DNA of 64,000 nt from Callorhinus ursinus. Taxonomy: Eukaryota > Chordata > Mammalia > Carnivora > Otariidae. The stretch spans positions 5,171,749 through 5,235,748 of the forward strand of contig NW_020312867.1 of NCBI RefSeq assembly GCF_003265705.1, in the 5' to 3' direction. Shown here piece by piece: positions 21,055-31,524 of this stretch (position 1 is the first letter of the stretch; each line of letters starts with the position of its first letter). A program made the position numbers and the translations under genes. Below the pieces are notes generated by a model that saw nothing but the letters and a program-made list of their open reading frames with translations, did not search any database and had not been told where the DNA came from.

Positions 21055-21130
21055 TAAATTCTTAACATCACAAACAAAGCTGCCAGAAACATTCTTGTAC
21101 CTACCTCCACGTACTCCTGTGTATTTAAAA

Positions 21131-21227
21131 GAAGAAAAAAAAAAAGGCAAGCCCCAAAGTTGGGCTCAAACTCACAACCCTGAAATCAAGAGTTGCATGC
21201 TCTACCAACTGAGCCAGCCAGGTGCCC
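21131..21227 (-). mobile_element. short CAN SINE with an abnormal tail side
   Basis: The head (GAGCCAGCCAGGTGCCCC) is normal antisense. Where a T-rich tail is expected, there is AAAAAAAAAAAGGCAAGCCC instead. CTGTGTATTT and CTGTATATTT flank it. Confidence 0.85.
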
Positions 21228-21240
21228 CTCTCCCTGTATA

Positions 21241-21760
21241 TTTTTCACCTTTAGAATTACTCTTCATTTGCTTAGTAGTGGAACGAGCACTGGATTGGGA
21301 GTCAGTGGACCCTGGGCTGATGGCCTGGTACCTCTGAATCCTAGGCTCTCCATCCTAGGCACAGTCTCTGCCCCTTGCCTGCCATGATTCTTTCACTTTA
21401 ACCACTTCACCAGCCTCCTCACTGAGCTCCTGTCTCTGGCCGGGTCCCTGGTTCCTCCCAATGTTGCCCTAACACCAGCTATCATGCCCTTCTCCTACTT
21501 AAAATTCTCCCCCAGCTGTAGAGCCCAGGCCAAGGCAGAGCCTGCAGGGGTGAGAGCCCAATACGAATCAATGTTTGTTGAAAAACACGATGCACTTGGG
21601 CTTGGAGTTGAAGGAGCAAGAGAAGAGAGCAGCCCTGGTAGGCAGTCCAGGAAGTCCAACACATGTGTCAGTCAGGGGCTCTGAAGTTGGTAAAGTAGAA
21701 TATAAGGCAGGGAAAGTCAGACTCCAGTCCTACAAGGTTTGGTATTTCAATTATCTACAG
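21241..21760. other. mostly unresolved, possible MIR and L2 scraps
   Basis: GAGCACTGGATTGGGAGTCA (about 21287) resembles a MIR start. CACTTCACCAGCCTCCTCAC and the lines after it resemble sense L2. Neither is long enough to be sure. Confidence 0.4.
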
Positions 21761-22110
21761 CTACTTCACAGGCCACTGCAAATCTTTTTTTTTTTTTTAA
21801 ACGTAAGCTCTATGACCAACATGGGCCTTGAACTCACGACCCTGAGACCAAGTGGTGCATGCTCTACAGACTGAGCCAGCCAGGTGCCCTGCCACTGCAA
21901 ATTCTAATGGCTTAAAACAACGATTTATTATTTCTTACCATTCCAAGGGACGGGCAGATGCAGCTGTGCAGTTCTCCCACACGATGATTGCTGGGTCACT
22001 CACGAACTCAAGTCGGGGCTCTGCTGGGTCTGCAACGTCCAAGACGGTGCCTGGAATGACTGGGGTCTGGCTGGGCTTTACTCTCCTGCAAGTTAGTTGG
22101 ATTTCTTTCT
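21761..22110 (-). repeat. old repeat of the same unassigned type as 3695-4350
   Basis: AATGGCTTAAAACAACGATT, then ATTGCTGGGTCACTCACGAA, parallels the order at 3.7-4.0 kb. A short SINE interrupts it. Confidence 0.45.
21784..21889 (-). mobile_element. short CAN SINE
   Basis: Antisense short form with CATGGGCCTTGAACTCACGA. GCCACTGCAAAT is duplicated at 21772-21783 and 21891-21902. Confidence 0.93.
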
Positions 22111-22203
22111 TAGTAACACCACCTCTTGACGAGAAGAGCAGCATGTTTCTTGCTTTTCTGGGACGGATGGGAAGGTGGTGTTAACCTTAAAAATAAAGCT
22201 ACC

Positions 22204-22407
22204 GGGGCGCCTGGGTGGCTCAGTCGTTAAGCGTCTGCCTTCAGCTCGGGTCATGATCCCGGATTCCTGGGATCGAGCCCCGCATCAGGCTCCCTGCTTG
22301 GCGGGAAGCCTGCTTCTCCCTCTCCCACTCCCCCTGCTTGTGTTCCTTCTCTCACTGTCTCTCTCTCTCTGTCAAATAATAAAATAAAATATTTTAAAAA
22401 AATAAAT
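22204..22407 (+). mobile_element. long CAN SINE
   Basis: Sense copy. The duplication AAAAATAAAGCTACC is perfect (about 22189-22203 and 22408-22422). Confidence 0.96.
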
Positions 22408-22439
22408 AAAAATAAAGCTACCAATTATTTTACCAGTAA

Positions 22440-23562
22440 AAAAAAAATGTGCTTTTTGTTGTTGTTGTTGTTTCTGAAAGAGCAGAAAACTGAAACCTGG
22501 GAAAAGCTAACTATGACAAAGCCACACGCAAGTCCACAGAACACAGGAGAGAAATGCTCTTCTAGAGAGCCATCTCTAAATTTGTGGGGAGGGCTGTTGT
22601 AAACACAAAGTCCATTGGAGTAAACTGGAAGTCCCAATTATAGTGGCTTTTCATTGGCTGAGCTGTGACTGTCTCTCATTGGCTGGGCTGTTGCTAAGGG
22701 AGGAGGAAAGCCAGGGAGCGGAAGTGATAGTGAAGTAGTATGCAGGTGCAGTCCATCTCTTCTGTTGAGTTTGCAACTGAGCACAAGTGATAGGGCAGGA
22801 GAGCTCCCTGCCCCAGTCTCCTGGGAGGCAATCTCCCACAGTTGGAAAGAAAACTGGAGTCTTTTCTTCCAGGTACCAGCCTTTATAGTCCCCTGTATGT
22901 AGGTCTTAGGTGGGGGACTGATGGAGGCGGACAGGTGGTTGGTGATGCCAATGGCAGAGGCCGAGCGTTTGTAGGGAGAAATCCAGAATAGTCATTAACT
23001 GCCGAGGTCTTCAGAGAGGGAGTAGATGAAAGGAACTTAGAGGCAGGGGAATGGTAGGAAGGTCAAGTCTGAGGTTCAGGACTGAGCTCTTGGATGGGGG
23101 AGGAGCCAGAACCCCCCTACATGTATCACAGAGGTGAGCTGGTGACAGTCACATCAGAATGAAGTCTATAATCTGATTTCAGTGGGGGAGAGGAGAGGAG
23201 AGAAGCATCTGGAGACACTGTCCCCCATTCTGACCTGCCTCGGAGACCACAGGTCTCACCCCTCCCCAACTCCCAGAGGATGGGTCCTCTCATCCCCTGT
23301 AATTATTTCTGAACCAACTATTCCATTTAAGACAAGACAATTCCTTGAGTTTCAATTGCCTCCAGTCCAAGAGTAAGGGTATCTGTCCAGTTTCTCCTGC
23401 TAATAAATATTTGGACAGCAGTTTGTTAATTTTTCTTACTCTCTCTGACAGAGATCAGTTGCTATTTTACATTACACTCACTTCTATTAGTTTAGGATTT
23501 ACTTCCTCAGTGATACCACCAGCACTGGGCTTGAATAAAACATTTTACCTTAGACAAGCTCG
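22440..23562. other. unresolved stretch with a promoter-like motif group
   Basis: No repeat or exon recognised. Two CATTGGCTG elements (22652-22660 and 22677-22685) sit 25 bp apart. GTTGCTAAGG and an ETS-type GCGGAAGTGA (about 22718-22727) follow. I see no transcript downstream. Confidence 0.4.
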
Positions 23563-23581
23563 TTAAATTCTTGAAGGTGAG

Positions 23582-23781
23582 GGGTGCCTGGGTCGCTCAG
23601 TCGGTTAAGTGGCTGCGTTCAGCTCAGGTCATGATCCTGGGGTCCCGGGATCGAGTCCTGCATCGGGCTCCCTGTTCGGTGGGGAGCCTGCTTCTCCTTC
23701 TGACCCTCACCCCTCTTAGGCTCTCTCTTACCTTCTCTCCAATAAATAAATAAAATCTTTAAAAATAAATAAATAAATAAA
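23582..23781 (+). mobile_element. long CAN SINE
   Basis: Sense copy with a tail of (AAAT)n. TAAATTCTTGAAGGTGAG and TAAATTCTTGAAGTTGAG flank it. Confidence 0.95.
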
Positions 23782-24122
23782 TAAATTCTTGAAGTTGAGT
23801 GGATAAAAGGGAGGGAGAACCAGCCCTGGTTTTACAATTTTGAGGGTATCAATTTAAATCCAGTAGGGGAGTGTCAAGCAGCATGGGGACCCGGAAGTGC
23901 TAGATGATGAAGGATAGAAACCACTGGAAGGACAATCCTGTTGGGCCTCAGGTCACCAAAACTAGCCCTTTCCCAGAGCCAACCCCACCCCCAACCTGGC
24001 TTCTGATACTCCTGAAGTGTTCAAGGCTTGGCCTCCAACAGCTCATCCTGACCCAAATAGGACTCCCATTTCCCAATCTGTTCCCCATCTTCCTACTTTC
24101 TGACAATTAAATCATATTTTTT

Positions 24123-24335
24123 TATGAAACAAGAGAGGGAGACAAACCATAAGAGACTCTTAATCTCAGGAAACAAACTGAGGGTTGCTGGAGTGGTGGG
24201 GGGTGGGAGGGACAGGTGGCTGGGTGATGGACATTGGGGAGAGTATGTGCTATGGTGAGCACTGTGAATTGTGTAAGACTGATGAATCACAGACCCGTAC
24301 CCCTGAAACAAATAATACATTATATGTTCAATCAA
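24123..24335 (+). mobile_element. 5'-truncated L1 3' end (sense)
   Basis: AGAGAGGGAGACAAACCATAA, then AAACTGAGGGTTGCTGG and ACATTATATG, is the sense L1 3'UTR. ATTAAATCATATTTTTT (about 24106) recurs in altered form after it (AATCAATCATATTTTTT). Confidence 0.86.
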
Positions 24336-24431
24336 TCAATCATATTTTTTAGGGTCTCATTTTACTTCTTGGAACTGACATTCAGCCCTGCTGAGGGTGG
24401 TAAAGTTTTCTCATCTTTAAACAGGGGATTT

Positions 24432-24630
24432 GGGGCGCCTGGGTGGCTCAGTCGTTAAGTGTCTGCTTTCAGCTCAGGTCATGATCCCAGAGTCCTGGGA
24501 TCGAGCCCCGCATTGGGCTCCCTGCCCGCAGAAAGACCGCTTCTCCCTCTCCCACTCCCCTGCTTATGGTCCCTCTCTTGCTGTGTCTCTCTCTGTCAAA
24601 TAAATAAATAAAATCTTAAAAAATAAATAA
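24432..24630 (+). mobile_element. long CAN SINE (first of a serial pair)
   Basis: Sense copy. It is flanked by AAACAGGGGATTT and AAACGGGATTTTATG. Confidence 0.95.
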
Positions 24631-24646
24631 ATAAACGGGATTTTAT

Positions 24647-24836
24647 GGGGTGCCTGGGTGGCTCAGTCAGTTAAGTGTCTGCCTTTCAGCTCAGGTCATG
24701 ATCCCAGGGTCCTGGGATTGAGCCCTGCAACGCCTCCCTGCTCAGCAGGGAGACTGCTTCTCTCTCTGCCCCTCCCCCTGCTTGTGCTCTTCCTCTCTCT
24801 CTCTGACAAATAAAAAAATAAAATCTTTTTTAAAAA
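24647..24836 (+). mobile_element. long CAN SINE (second of a serial pair)
   Basis: Sense copy starting right after ATAAACGGGATTTTATG (about 24631) and followed by the same string at about 24837. The two SINEs therefore share one site. Confidence 0.95.
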
Positions 24837-24899
24837 ATAAACGGGATTTTATGAGGATTATCATGTTCACCATCATTATCATTATAAATATCATGCTAT

Positions 24900-26585
24900 C
24901 CCTGACTCAAGGGCTACACCCTGCTTTTCAGACTCCCCTGTCACTTGGGGCACACCTCATTGGTGACTATAGCACCCTATATTGAGAACCCCTCTAGCTC
25001 AAAAGTCAACTGTATCACCCATTCCTTTCTGACTCCAGACCCTGCCTAGGCTGGCTCATTTCCTCCCTTTTATTCCTACAAGGACCCACATACCCAGGTT
25101 CAGCAAATGCTGCTTGGGGGCTGAAAAGCCTAAGGAATTTCCATAGGAAGTGTTAAAGAGTTGAGTGTTTAGATTTTAGAAATGTAGTTTATGATCATAT
25201 TCTTATTTTCCTGTAAGACTTCACACTCCCAGATCTCATTTTATAGGTAGGGTCTGATCTTAGCCCTTCAGCTAACACTCAGTTCTGCTGAGGATGGCAA
25301 AATAACATGCCCAAGGTGATGGGTAAAAGGGAAAGAAAGCAGGGAAAGTTCAAAGTAACAAGATTGGATTCCTTCACTAAAAGGACCCATGCTCCCCCAG
25401 TTGGCCCTTCTTACTTCCATCCACTCCAAATTTGCAGCCGAAGAGTTGGTGTTGAACACTGGTCAACAGTTACAGACTCCCTTTGCATTTATGGTCATTT
25501 TCCCTGTGGGTGTTTATGTCCTCTTTCGGGGGCCTCAGTTGGGCACAGCCCAATCAACCAGAAAGGTTATGATCATGTTTTAGTTCAAAAGAAAAGGGCA
25601 CAGGGCCTTAGTTCCTGACCTCCCAGGTAGCTCCTGGCCCATATGCAAATTATCCCAGGTCATCCCCAGCTTCAGCTCTGCAAACCAAGGGTTAACTTTG
25701 AGGGGCATATTTATGAAGCCACAGAATGTCCTTTGTGGCACAATTCCCCAGAGCAAGAGGTACGAACTTCCTTATAGCTGCATATTTCAAAGGGAAGGTT
25801 CTAGAAGAGTCCAAGAGAATTTGCTGCACTTGGATAGGGAAATGGCTGAATTATTTCATGTTCTAGAACACCTAACATCCCATTTTATGACTACTTGGAA
25901 AGCGAAGAGGGATCAGTGCCGGGCAGTGCTCATGCGGATCAGAACTTGAACCTTGGTAACATAGGAACATTTTCCCCCTCTTCAGGTCCAATCTTTCTCT
26001 CTCCCCTTCCCTTTGGCCAGCTTTCCCTGCTCCTATTTCTACATAATGTCCACGTGCCACCTAAGTTTGTTTATGTTCTCCCAGCAGCAGATCTTAAAAC
26101 AAGGATCCAAGTGCAAGTCGTTTACTTGAGAGGCACACCAGCAAATGCTGGTCAGGGAATGGAAAGTGAGACAGGGAAAGCAAAGGAAGGATGCACGATT
26201 GGCCAGTTACCACTGTGCAACAGGATCTCGATCCTACCAGAGAGCTCTGGACATGGTGCAGAACCTGGGTCAGAGTTAACCCACCCAAGGGGCAAGGGAG
26301 CCTCAGTATTCACCCCTCAACTGCAATCAGTCCTGGGGGAGGACCGCCCCCTGGGTGTGAACCCCCAGGACTCTGGCTTTCCCTGTTTGCCTGTGCCTGC
26401 ACCTTCAGCAGGAAGCAGCCAAATGAAAGCCCTCAGGTGGAAGGTGGCAGCTCCCAGGTGTTCGCAGTAACGGTGTTCAGGGTGTTGAGCAGGGGATCTC
26501 ACACTTACGGATGTTGCATCAGTCATGGCTGCTCCCTTGCCCCGGCCAAATGCTCTGTAAATTTTCATCACTAGTGCTTGCCCTT
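24900..26585. other. unresolved 1.7-kb stretch
   Basis: No coding evidence. Open frames at 25895-26470 (191 codons) and 26191-26574 (127 codons) overlap in different frames. Neither shows a domain, and codon use is unstructured. Sequence after about 26090 (AACAAGGATCCAAGTGCAAG, GGGAGTGAGAC-like) may be an old repeat. Confidence 0.4.
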
Positions 26586-26904
26586 TGTCATGGCTGAATT
26601 ATAACCTCCTAAGCTTCATATGTTGAAGCCCTAGCCCCCCAGTTCTTTAGAAAGTGACTGTATTTGGAGAAAGGGTCTTTGAAGAGGGGATTAAGTTAAA
26701 ATGAGGGTTAAAATGGGTGAGCTCTAATCTGATTGGTGTCCTTGTAAGAGGAAATTTGGACACACCCCAGGGATGTGCACACACAGAGAAAAGACCATGT
26801 GAGGACACAGAAAGAAGGTCTCTACCTGCAAGCCAGGGAGGGGGAGGCGTCAGGAGAAACCAACCCTCCCAGCACCTTGATCTAGCCTCCAGAACCGTGA
26901 GAAG

Positions 26905-27361
26905 TTCCTTCCTTCCTCCCTCCCTCCCTCCCTTCTTCCTCCCTCCCTCTCTCCCTCTTTCTTTCTTTCTTTCTTTTTCTTTCTTCCTTTCTTTCTTTTA
27001 TTAGAAAGGGAGAGAGAGAGAGAGAGAATCTTAAGCAGGCTCCACACCCAGCACAGCACCTGACACAGGGCTCGATCTCACAACCCTGAGATCATGACCT
27101 GAGCCGAAATTGAGTCAGACGCTTTTTTTTTTTAAAGATTTTATTTATTTATTTGATAGAGACAGACACAGCGAGAGAGGGAACCCAAGCAGGGGGAGTG
27201 GGAGAGGGAGAAGCAGGCTCCCCGCCGAGCAGGGAGCCCGATGCGGGGCTCGATCCCAGGACCCTGGGATCATGACCTGAGCCGAAGGCAGACGCTTAAC
27301 GACTGAGCCACCCAGGCACCCCTTGAGTCAGACACTTAACTGACTGAGCCACGCAGGCACC
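26905..27361 (-). mobile_element. CAN SINE with expanded pyrimidine tail, split by a SINE
   Basis: Antisense SINE whose tail has become a (CCTT)n/(CTTT)n tract at 26905-27000. Its body and head (GCAGGCTCCACACCCAGCAC to GCCACGCAGGCACCC) are interrupted at 27123-27322. It sits in the MaLR LTR between GTGAGAA and AGAGAAATA. Confidence 0.85.
27123..27322 (-). mobile_element. long CAN SINE nested in a SINE head
   Basis: Complete antisense copy with GACGCTTAACGACTGAGCC near its end. TTGAGTCAGAC is duplicated at 27110-27120 and 27323-27333. Confidence 0.95.
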
Positions 27362-27436
27362 CAGAGAAATACATTTCTGTTGTTTAAGCCACTCAGCCTG
27401 TGATACTTTGTTATGGTAGCCCAAGCAAACTAATTC

Positions 27437-28150
27437 ACCCTTCCCTGTTTCTGCTTCTTCATCCTCAGAGTGGCCTCTGGTTGGCCCAGCTCATCTTTTC
27501 GAGCCAGACCACCTGTCAAAAGTGACAGAGCCATCTTTGAGTGAGGTGTCTATCCCAGTCCAATCAGCTGTTGGGGGGGAAACAGGGCCACATGGCCAGC
27601 ACCATGAGTGAGGACCGATCTCTGAAAAGGAAGCATCATTGGGGAAGGCACCCCAAATTTGTCTGTACCTTGGCCTTCTGCGATGGTCCTAAACTGAGGT
27701 GGCCAGTCATCCATGTGCTTGCTTTAATCTGGGGCATCTCCAACCACTGTGTCTTTTTCCTAGAAATAGATCATCCAAGGAAATAAGCCAGAACAATGCT
27801 GAGCATCTAGACACTGCTTCAGATAACCCACACCTCAGATCACATGTTGGCCAGTTCCCGGGCCGGAAGACTGTGATCTTGAAAGTCCCCAGCCCTGTCC
27901 ACTGGGGCTGATCCAGACGTTGAGAGGCCCAGCTCTCCTTGTCTGGAAACTAGTAGGATGTGAAGCTGACAGTTAATTAGATTAATTAGGAAACCATGCC
28001 TTAAAATGTAATGTTTTCATGAGCTTTTAAAGCCTATCAAAATGTTTGTGGAGCTTTATGGCTGGTAATTAACAACCTTGTAAAAATATACAAGGAAACA
28101 AGGAGAAAGATGTCAGGGAGCTAATGAATGTGACAGCTGCCAGACACATA
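27437..28150. other. unresolved stretch with an AT-rich block
   Basis: No repeat or gene assigned. The block at 27940-28130 is AT-rich and repeat-free, with TTAATTAGATTAATTAGG and GGTAATTAAC, motifs of the homeodomain type. Confidence 0.4.
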
Positions 28151-28159
28151 GACAGAGCC

Positions 28160-28290
28160 TCGTTCTGGCCTTCTTGTCTGCTAAATTTGAATCCCAACTC
28201 TGCTTCAACTTTCTATGGCCTCAGACAAGTTCCTTACCCTCTCCGGTGTCATATGCTTCTCCAATGAGAAGCCTGGATGACTGCTATGCC
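28160..28290 (+). mobile_element. MIR-like fossil (sense)
   Basis: AATTTGAATCCCAACTCTGC, then ATGGCCTCAGACAAGTTCCT, follows the MIR core order. Confidence 0.6.
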
Positions 28291-28299
28291 CCACACCAG

Positions 28300-28885
28300 C
28301 TACATTTCTTGGCCTTTCCCCTCCCTGTACCTCAGAGCACAGGCCTGCAGGCTCCACTGCTCTGAGGGCAATTCAATCATCCAGGCCTAAGTGTCCACAC
28401 AATAGGAAGGGCTCTAGTATCTCTGGGAGATCCTCAGCATCCCAGTGCATGGAAGTGGACATACACACCTTTTGTGGCCAAAGGTCCATTCCACCTTCTT
28501 TGGCAACAAGGTTTTCCTTTGTGAGATCTCTCCATCCCGGATCTCGGTCCCTGTGTTTTAGACAGAATTGATTACACCCTTGGCCCTGGGGGCGGTTGGG
28601 GGGGGGGTGTCTTCATCTCAGCTGTAGCAATCAGAGCATCTCAACCCCCTGACCACAGGGATTTGTTCAGACATGGCCAACTGACCCAATCAAAGCCAAT
28701 GAGGCACAACAGAGAGGCTCTCTGTTCAATTCCACTGGGATGATTTAGGCCTCGGATTGTTGGCAGCCATCCCGACCCGTGTGAAGTGTGAACACCGATC
28801 CAGCATGGAGCAAGGCTGAGCCATGTGATGGAAAGAGACCAAATTATAGTCCCATTGTACGGGCCCCCAAGTTCAGCCATGTCTT
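28300..28885. other. unresolved non-coding stretch with a G-run
   Basis: No feature recognised apart from a G-rich run (GGGGGCGGTTGGGGGGGGGG) near 28588-28608. Confidence 0.4.
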
Positions 28886-28901
28886 AAATTTACTGTTGGA
28901 C

Positions 28902-29081
28902 TGGGACATCTGGGTGGCTCAGTCGATTAAGCGTCTGCCTTCGGCTCAGGTCATGATCCCAGGGTCCTGGGATCCAGCCCCACATTGGGCTCCCTGCTCC
29001 GCGGGGAGCATGCTTCTCCCTCTGCCTCTGCCTCTCTCTCTCTGTGTTTCTCATGAATAAATAAATAAAATCTTTTAAAAA
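28902..29081 (+). mobile_element. long CAN SINE (first of a serial pair)
   Basis: Sense copy of the CTCTGCCTCTGCCTCTCTCT / CTCATGAATAAATAAATAAA subtype. AAATTTACTGTTGG precedes it and AAACTTCACTGTTGG follows. Confidence 0.95.
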
Positions 29082-29096
29082 AAACTTCACTGTTGG

Positions 29097-29298
29097 GGGG
29101 CGCCTGGGTGGCTCAGACGTTACGCGTCTGCCTCCGGCTCAGGTCATGATCCCACGGTCCGGGGATCGAGCCCCGCGTCAGGCTCCCTGCTCTGTGGGAA
29201 GCCTGCTTCTCCCTCTCCCACTCCCCCTGCTTGTGTTCCCTCTCTCGCTGTCTCTCTCTCTGTCAAATAAATAAAATCTTTAAAAAAATAAAATAAAA
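29097..29298 (+). mobile_element. long CAN SINE (second of a serial pair)
   Basis: Sense copy of a different body subtype (CCCACTCCCCCTGCTTGTG). It starts right after AAACTTCACTGTTGG and is followed by AAACTTTACTGTTGG (29299-29313). Confidence 0.95.
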
Positions 29299-29429
29299 AA
29301 ACTTTACTGTTGGGCTTTTTGATTACATGAACCAAAAATTTCCCTTTATTTGTTTTAAGCCATTTTGAGGTGCATTTTCTATCAGTTGCAAACAAGAGTT
29401 CTAATAGTTATCTGGTGTGTTTGTGAATA

Positions 29430-29432
29430 TAG

Positions 29433-29468
<36 letters not shown>

Positions 29469-29473
29469 AAGAA
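29430..29473. repeat. (GT)n(GA)n microsatellite
   Basis: Compound dinucleotide repeat, GTGTGTGTGTG then about 13 GA units. Confidence 0.93.
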
Positions 29474-29474
29474 A

Positions 29475-29895
29475 GTCAGAAAAGCAGAGGAAAATTTTTT
29501 AGTGAAAGTACATGCTAGAATTTGCACATGTTGGTTCCTGTGCGTAAAATATCGTCTGTCTTCTTTTTCTCTTTGAGAATTCCTATTTGTCTTCTCAAAG
29601 CACATCCCCATGGCACCTCCTCTTTCTCAGCTCCTGAGGCAGGCAGTCACTCCCTCCTTCGTGCCCTTGTGGTGGGTTGCTAGGTGAAGTTTCTCCAAAC
29701 ACCTTCACTTTGGGGACCTCCACAACTGGACTGGGATGGATACATGAGACCGCCACTTGTACCTGAGTCAAATTGTCAGAAGGGACAGAGGAAAGGACAG
29801 ACCTTCAACAGTTGTTGCCAAGATTCGTTATATTACCCCATGCCCCCTTTGTAAGAACACACATGATAAATTCCCAGCAACAGTTGTCTTGAGTA
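29475..29895. other. unresolved non-coding stretch
   Basis: No feature recognised. Confidence 0.4.
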
Positions 29896-30411
29896 ATTGG
29901 TAGTTTCACTTCCGGAAGAGAATGATAGTTGTGGAATCCATTGGGTTACCTTTTTTGATTTTACCACCAAGGGACCCAAGACTAAATCCACTGCTCTTGT
30001 TGAGATCACTAGTGACCTCCGTGTGGCTAAGTCCAATGGTCAGTCCTCATTTCTCACTTTACTCATCCCATCAGCAGCACTGAATATAGAGGACCTCTCT
30101 CTCTCTATTTGGCTTCCAGGACCATTTAAGCTCTTGGTTTCTCTCTTATCACACTGGCAACTTCTCAGTCTTTTTGTTGATTCTTCCTCCTCTCCCCAGC
30201 CTCTAAACATAGGAAGTTCAGAGGGTCTGGTACTTTGTCATGTTCTCATCTTTGTGACACTACCTTCATTGGCAATTTCATGTAGCCTCAGGACTTTAAA
30301 GACCATCTCCCTGATGATGCCCAAATTTCTATCTGTAGCCTGGGCCTTTCTCCTGAATTTTGAACCTATGTGTCCAACTGCGAATTCTACAAATCTTCTT
30401 AGACATCTGGA

Positions 30412-30909
30412 TTAGTTAACTTGGGCTGCCATAACTAGATACCACAGACTGGTGGCTTAGACAGCAGACATTTATTTTCTTACAGTCCTGGAGGCTGAAG
30501 TCCAAGATCAAGGTGCCAGCAGGGTTGGTTTCTGATGTGACCTCTCTTCCTGGCTTGTAGAAAGTCACCTTTTCACTGTGTCCTCACACGGTATTTCCTC
30601 TGTGTACGTGAGGATGGAGATCTCTGCCTGTCTCTTCCTCTTCTTATAAGGACACCAGTCTATTGGATTAAGACCCCATCCTTTTGACCTCATTTAACCT
30701 TAATTACTTCCTTAAGGTCCCTAGCTCCAATATAGTCACATTGAGGGTGAGGGCTTCAACATATGGATTTTAGGGACACCTGGCTGGCTTAATCGGTAGA
30801 GCATGTGATTCTTGATCTTAGGGTCATGAGTTCAAGCCCCATGTTGGGTGTAGAGCTTACTTAAAAACAAAAACATATGGATTTTAAGGGGACACAATTC
30901 AGTCTATAT
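30412..30909 (-). mobile_element. MaLR-type (MST/MLT1-like) LTR, antisense, inside the L2
   Basis: TTAGTTAACTTGGGCTGCCA, GACATTTATTTTCTTACAGT, TCCTGGAGGCTGAAGTCCAA, CTTATAAGGACACCAGTC and AACATATGGATTTTA mark the reverse complement of a MaLR LTR. It ends about GGACACAATTCAGTC. Confidence 0.85.
30773..30869 (+). mobile_element. short CAN SINE inside the LTR
   Basis: Sense short form ending GTGTAGAGCTTACTTAAAAAC. AACATATGGATTTTA is duplicated at 30758-30772 and about 30871-30885. Confidence 0.95.
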
Positions 30910-31524
30910 CATTACATCCAATAGGCTCCTCAAACTAAACACATCCAAGACTAAGTTCCTTCTCCCCAAACCTAGTCCACTCATGGCCTTCCCCAACTCA
31001 GAAAATGACACCGCCCTCCCCCCCTTTTGGTTACTCAGGCCAAAACCCTTGGGGACATCTTTGACTCCTTTCTCTTTTTGTTTCATACCCCTCCTCCAAT
31101 CCATCTGCAAGTACTATGGCCTCTACCTTTAAAATATAAAATATATCCTCTACCCAACCACTTCTCACCACCTCACTGCTTCCACTTTATTCCAAACCAC
31201 CATCATCTCTGGCCTGGATCATGATAATATTCTCCTAAATGTTTTTCCTGCTTCTGCCCCTATCACCCTCCAGTCTCTTTTACTCCCAGTCTCCAAAGAT
31301 ATTCCTTTTAAGCCGTAAGTCAGGTTGTGCATTCCTCTGCTCCTGCAGCGGCACCATCCTGCTGGGAGTAAAAGCCAAAGTACGAATGTGGCCTTTAAGG
31401 CCCCATATGGTCTGCCCATTTGTTAGTTCGTTGACTTTTTCTCCTATTGAGTGACTTGCCTTCATGCAAAGATGATGACTAGTGGTCACAGGAGTGGGTG
31501 AGGTCAGTCAGGGCAAGGGAGTTA

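Larger units (their letters stand above)
20071..21240 (-). mobile_element. old L1M fragment (antisense), split by four SINEs
   Basis: Pieces between SINEs (AACATTCCATTGTTAAAGAT, TTTCAACTGATAGACATTTA, AGCTGCCAGAAACATTCTTG) match the order of an antisense mammalian-wide L1 3' region. The reading frame is lost. Confidence 0.6.
24380..24890 (+). mobile_element. MIR fossil (sense), split by two SINEs
   Basis: TTTTCTCATCTTTAAACAGGGGATT before the SINEs and TTTTATGAGGATTATCATGTTC after them join into the MIR 3' core. Confidence 0.68.
26586..27435 (+). mobile_element. MaLR-type (MST/MLT1-like) LTR, sense, split by SINEs
   Basis: GCTTCATATGTTGAAGCCCT, GACTGTATTTGGAGAAAGGG, CCATGTGAGGACACAGAAAG and AGCCTCCAGAACCGTGAGAA precede the SINEs. 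ATTTCTGTTGTTTAAGCCAC completes the LTR after them. No internal gene is present. Confidence 0.82.
29897..31480 (+). mobile_element. long L2 LINE copy (reverse-transcriptase region), sense, split by an LTR
   Basis: Left part 29897-30411: translation around 29980-30080 keeps VEITSDLRVAKSNGQSSFLTLL, which resembles the L2 reverse-transcriptase region before its catalytic segment, after which the frame drifts. Right part 30910-31480: GCTCCTCAAACTAAACACAT, CAAAACCCTTGGGGACATCT and AATCCATCTGCAAGTACTAT continue the same element. The frame is broken throughout. About 1.1 kb of L2 remains. Confidence 0.78.

Noticed and set aside
25895..26574. Open frames of 191 and 127 codons on the plus strand as a gene
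   Set aside because: They overlap in different phases, lack any recognisable domain, and no splice sites or conserved pattern support them. Sequence may be an old repeat.
29897..30415. 172-codon plus-strand frame as a host gene
   Set aside because: The first part matches the L2 reverse-transcriptase region. The frame then drifts and ends at an LTR.
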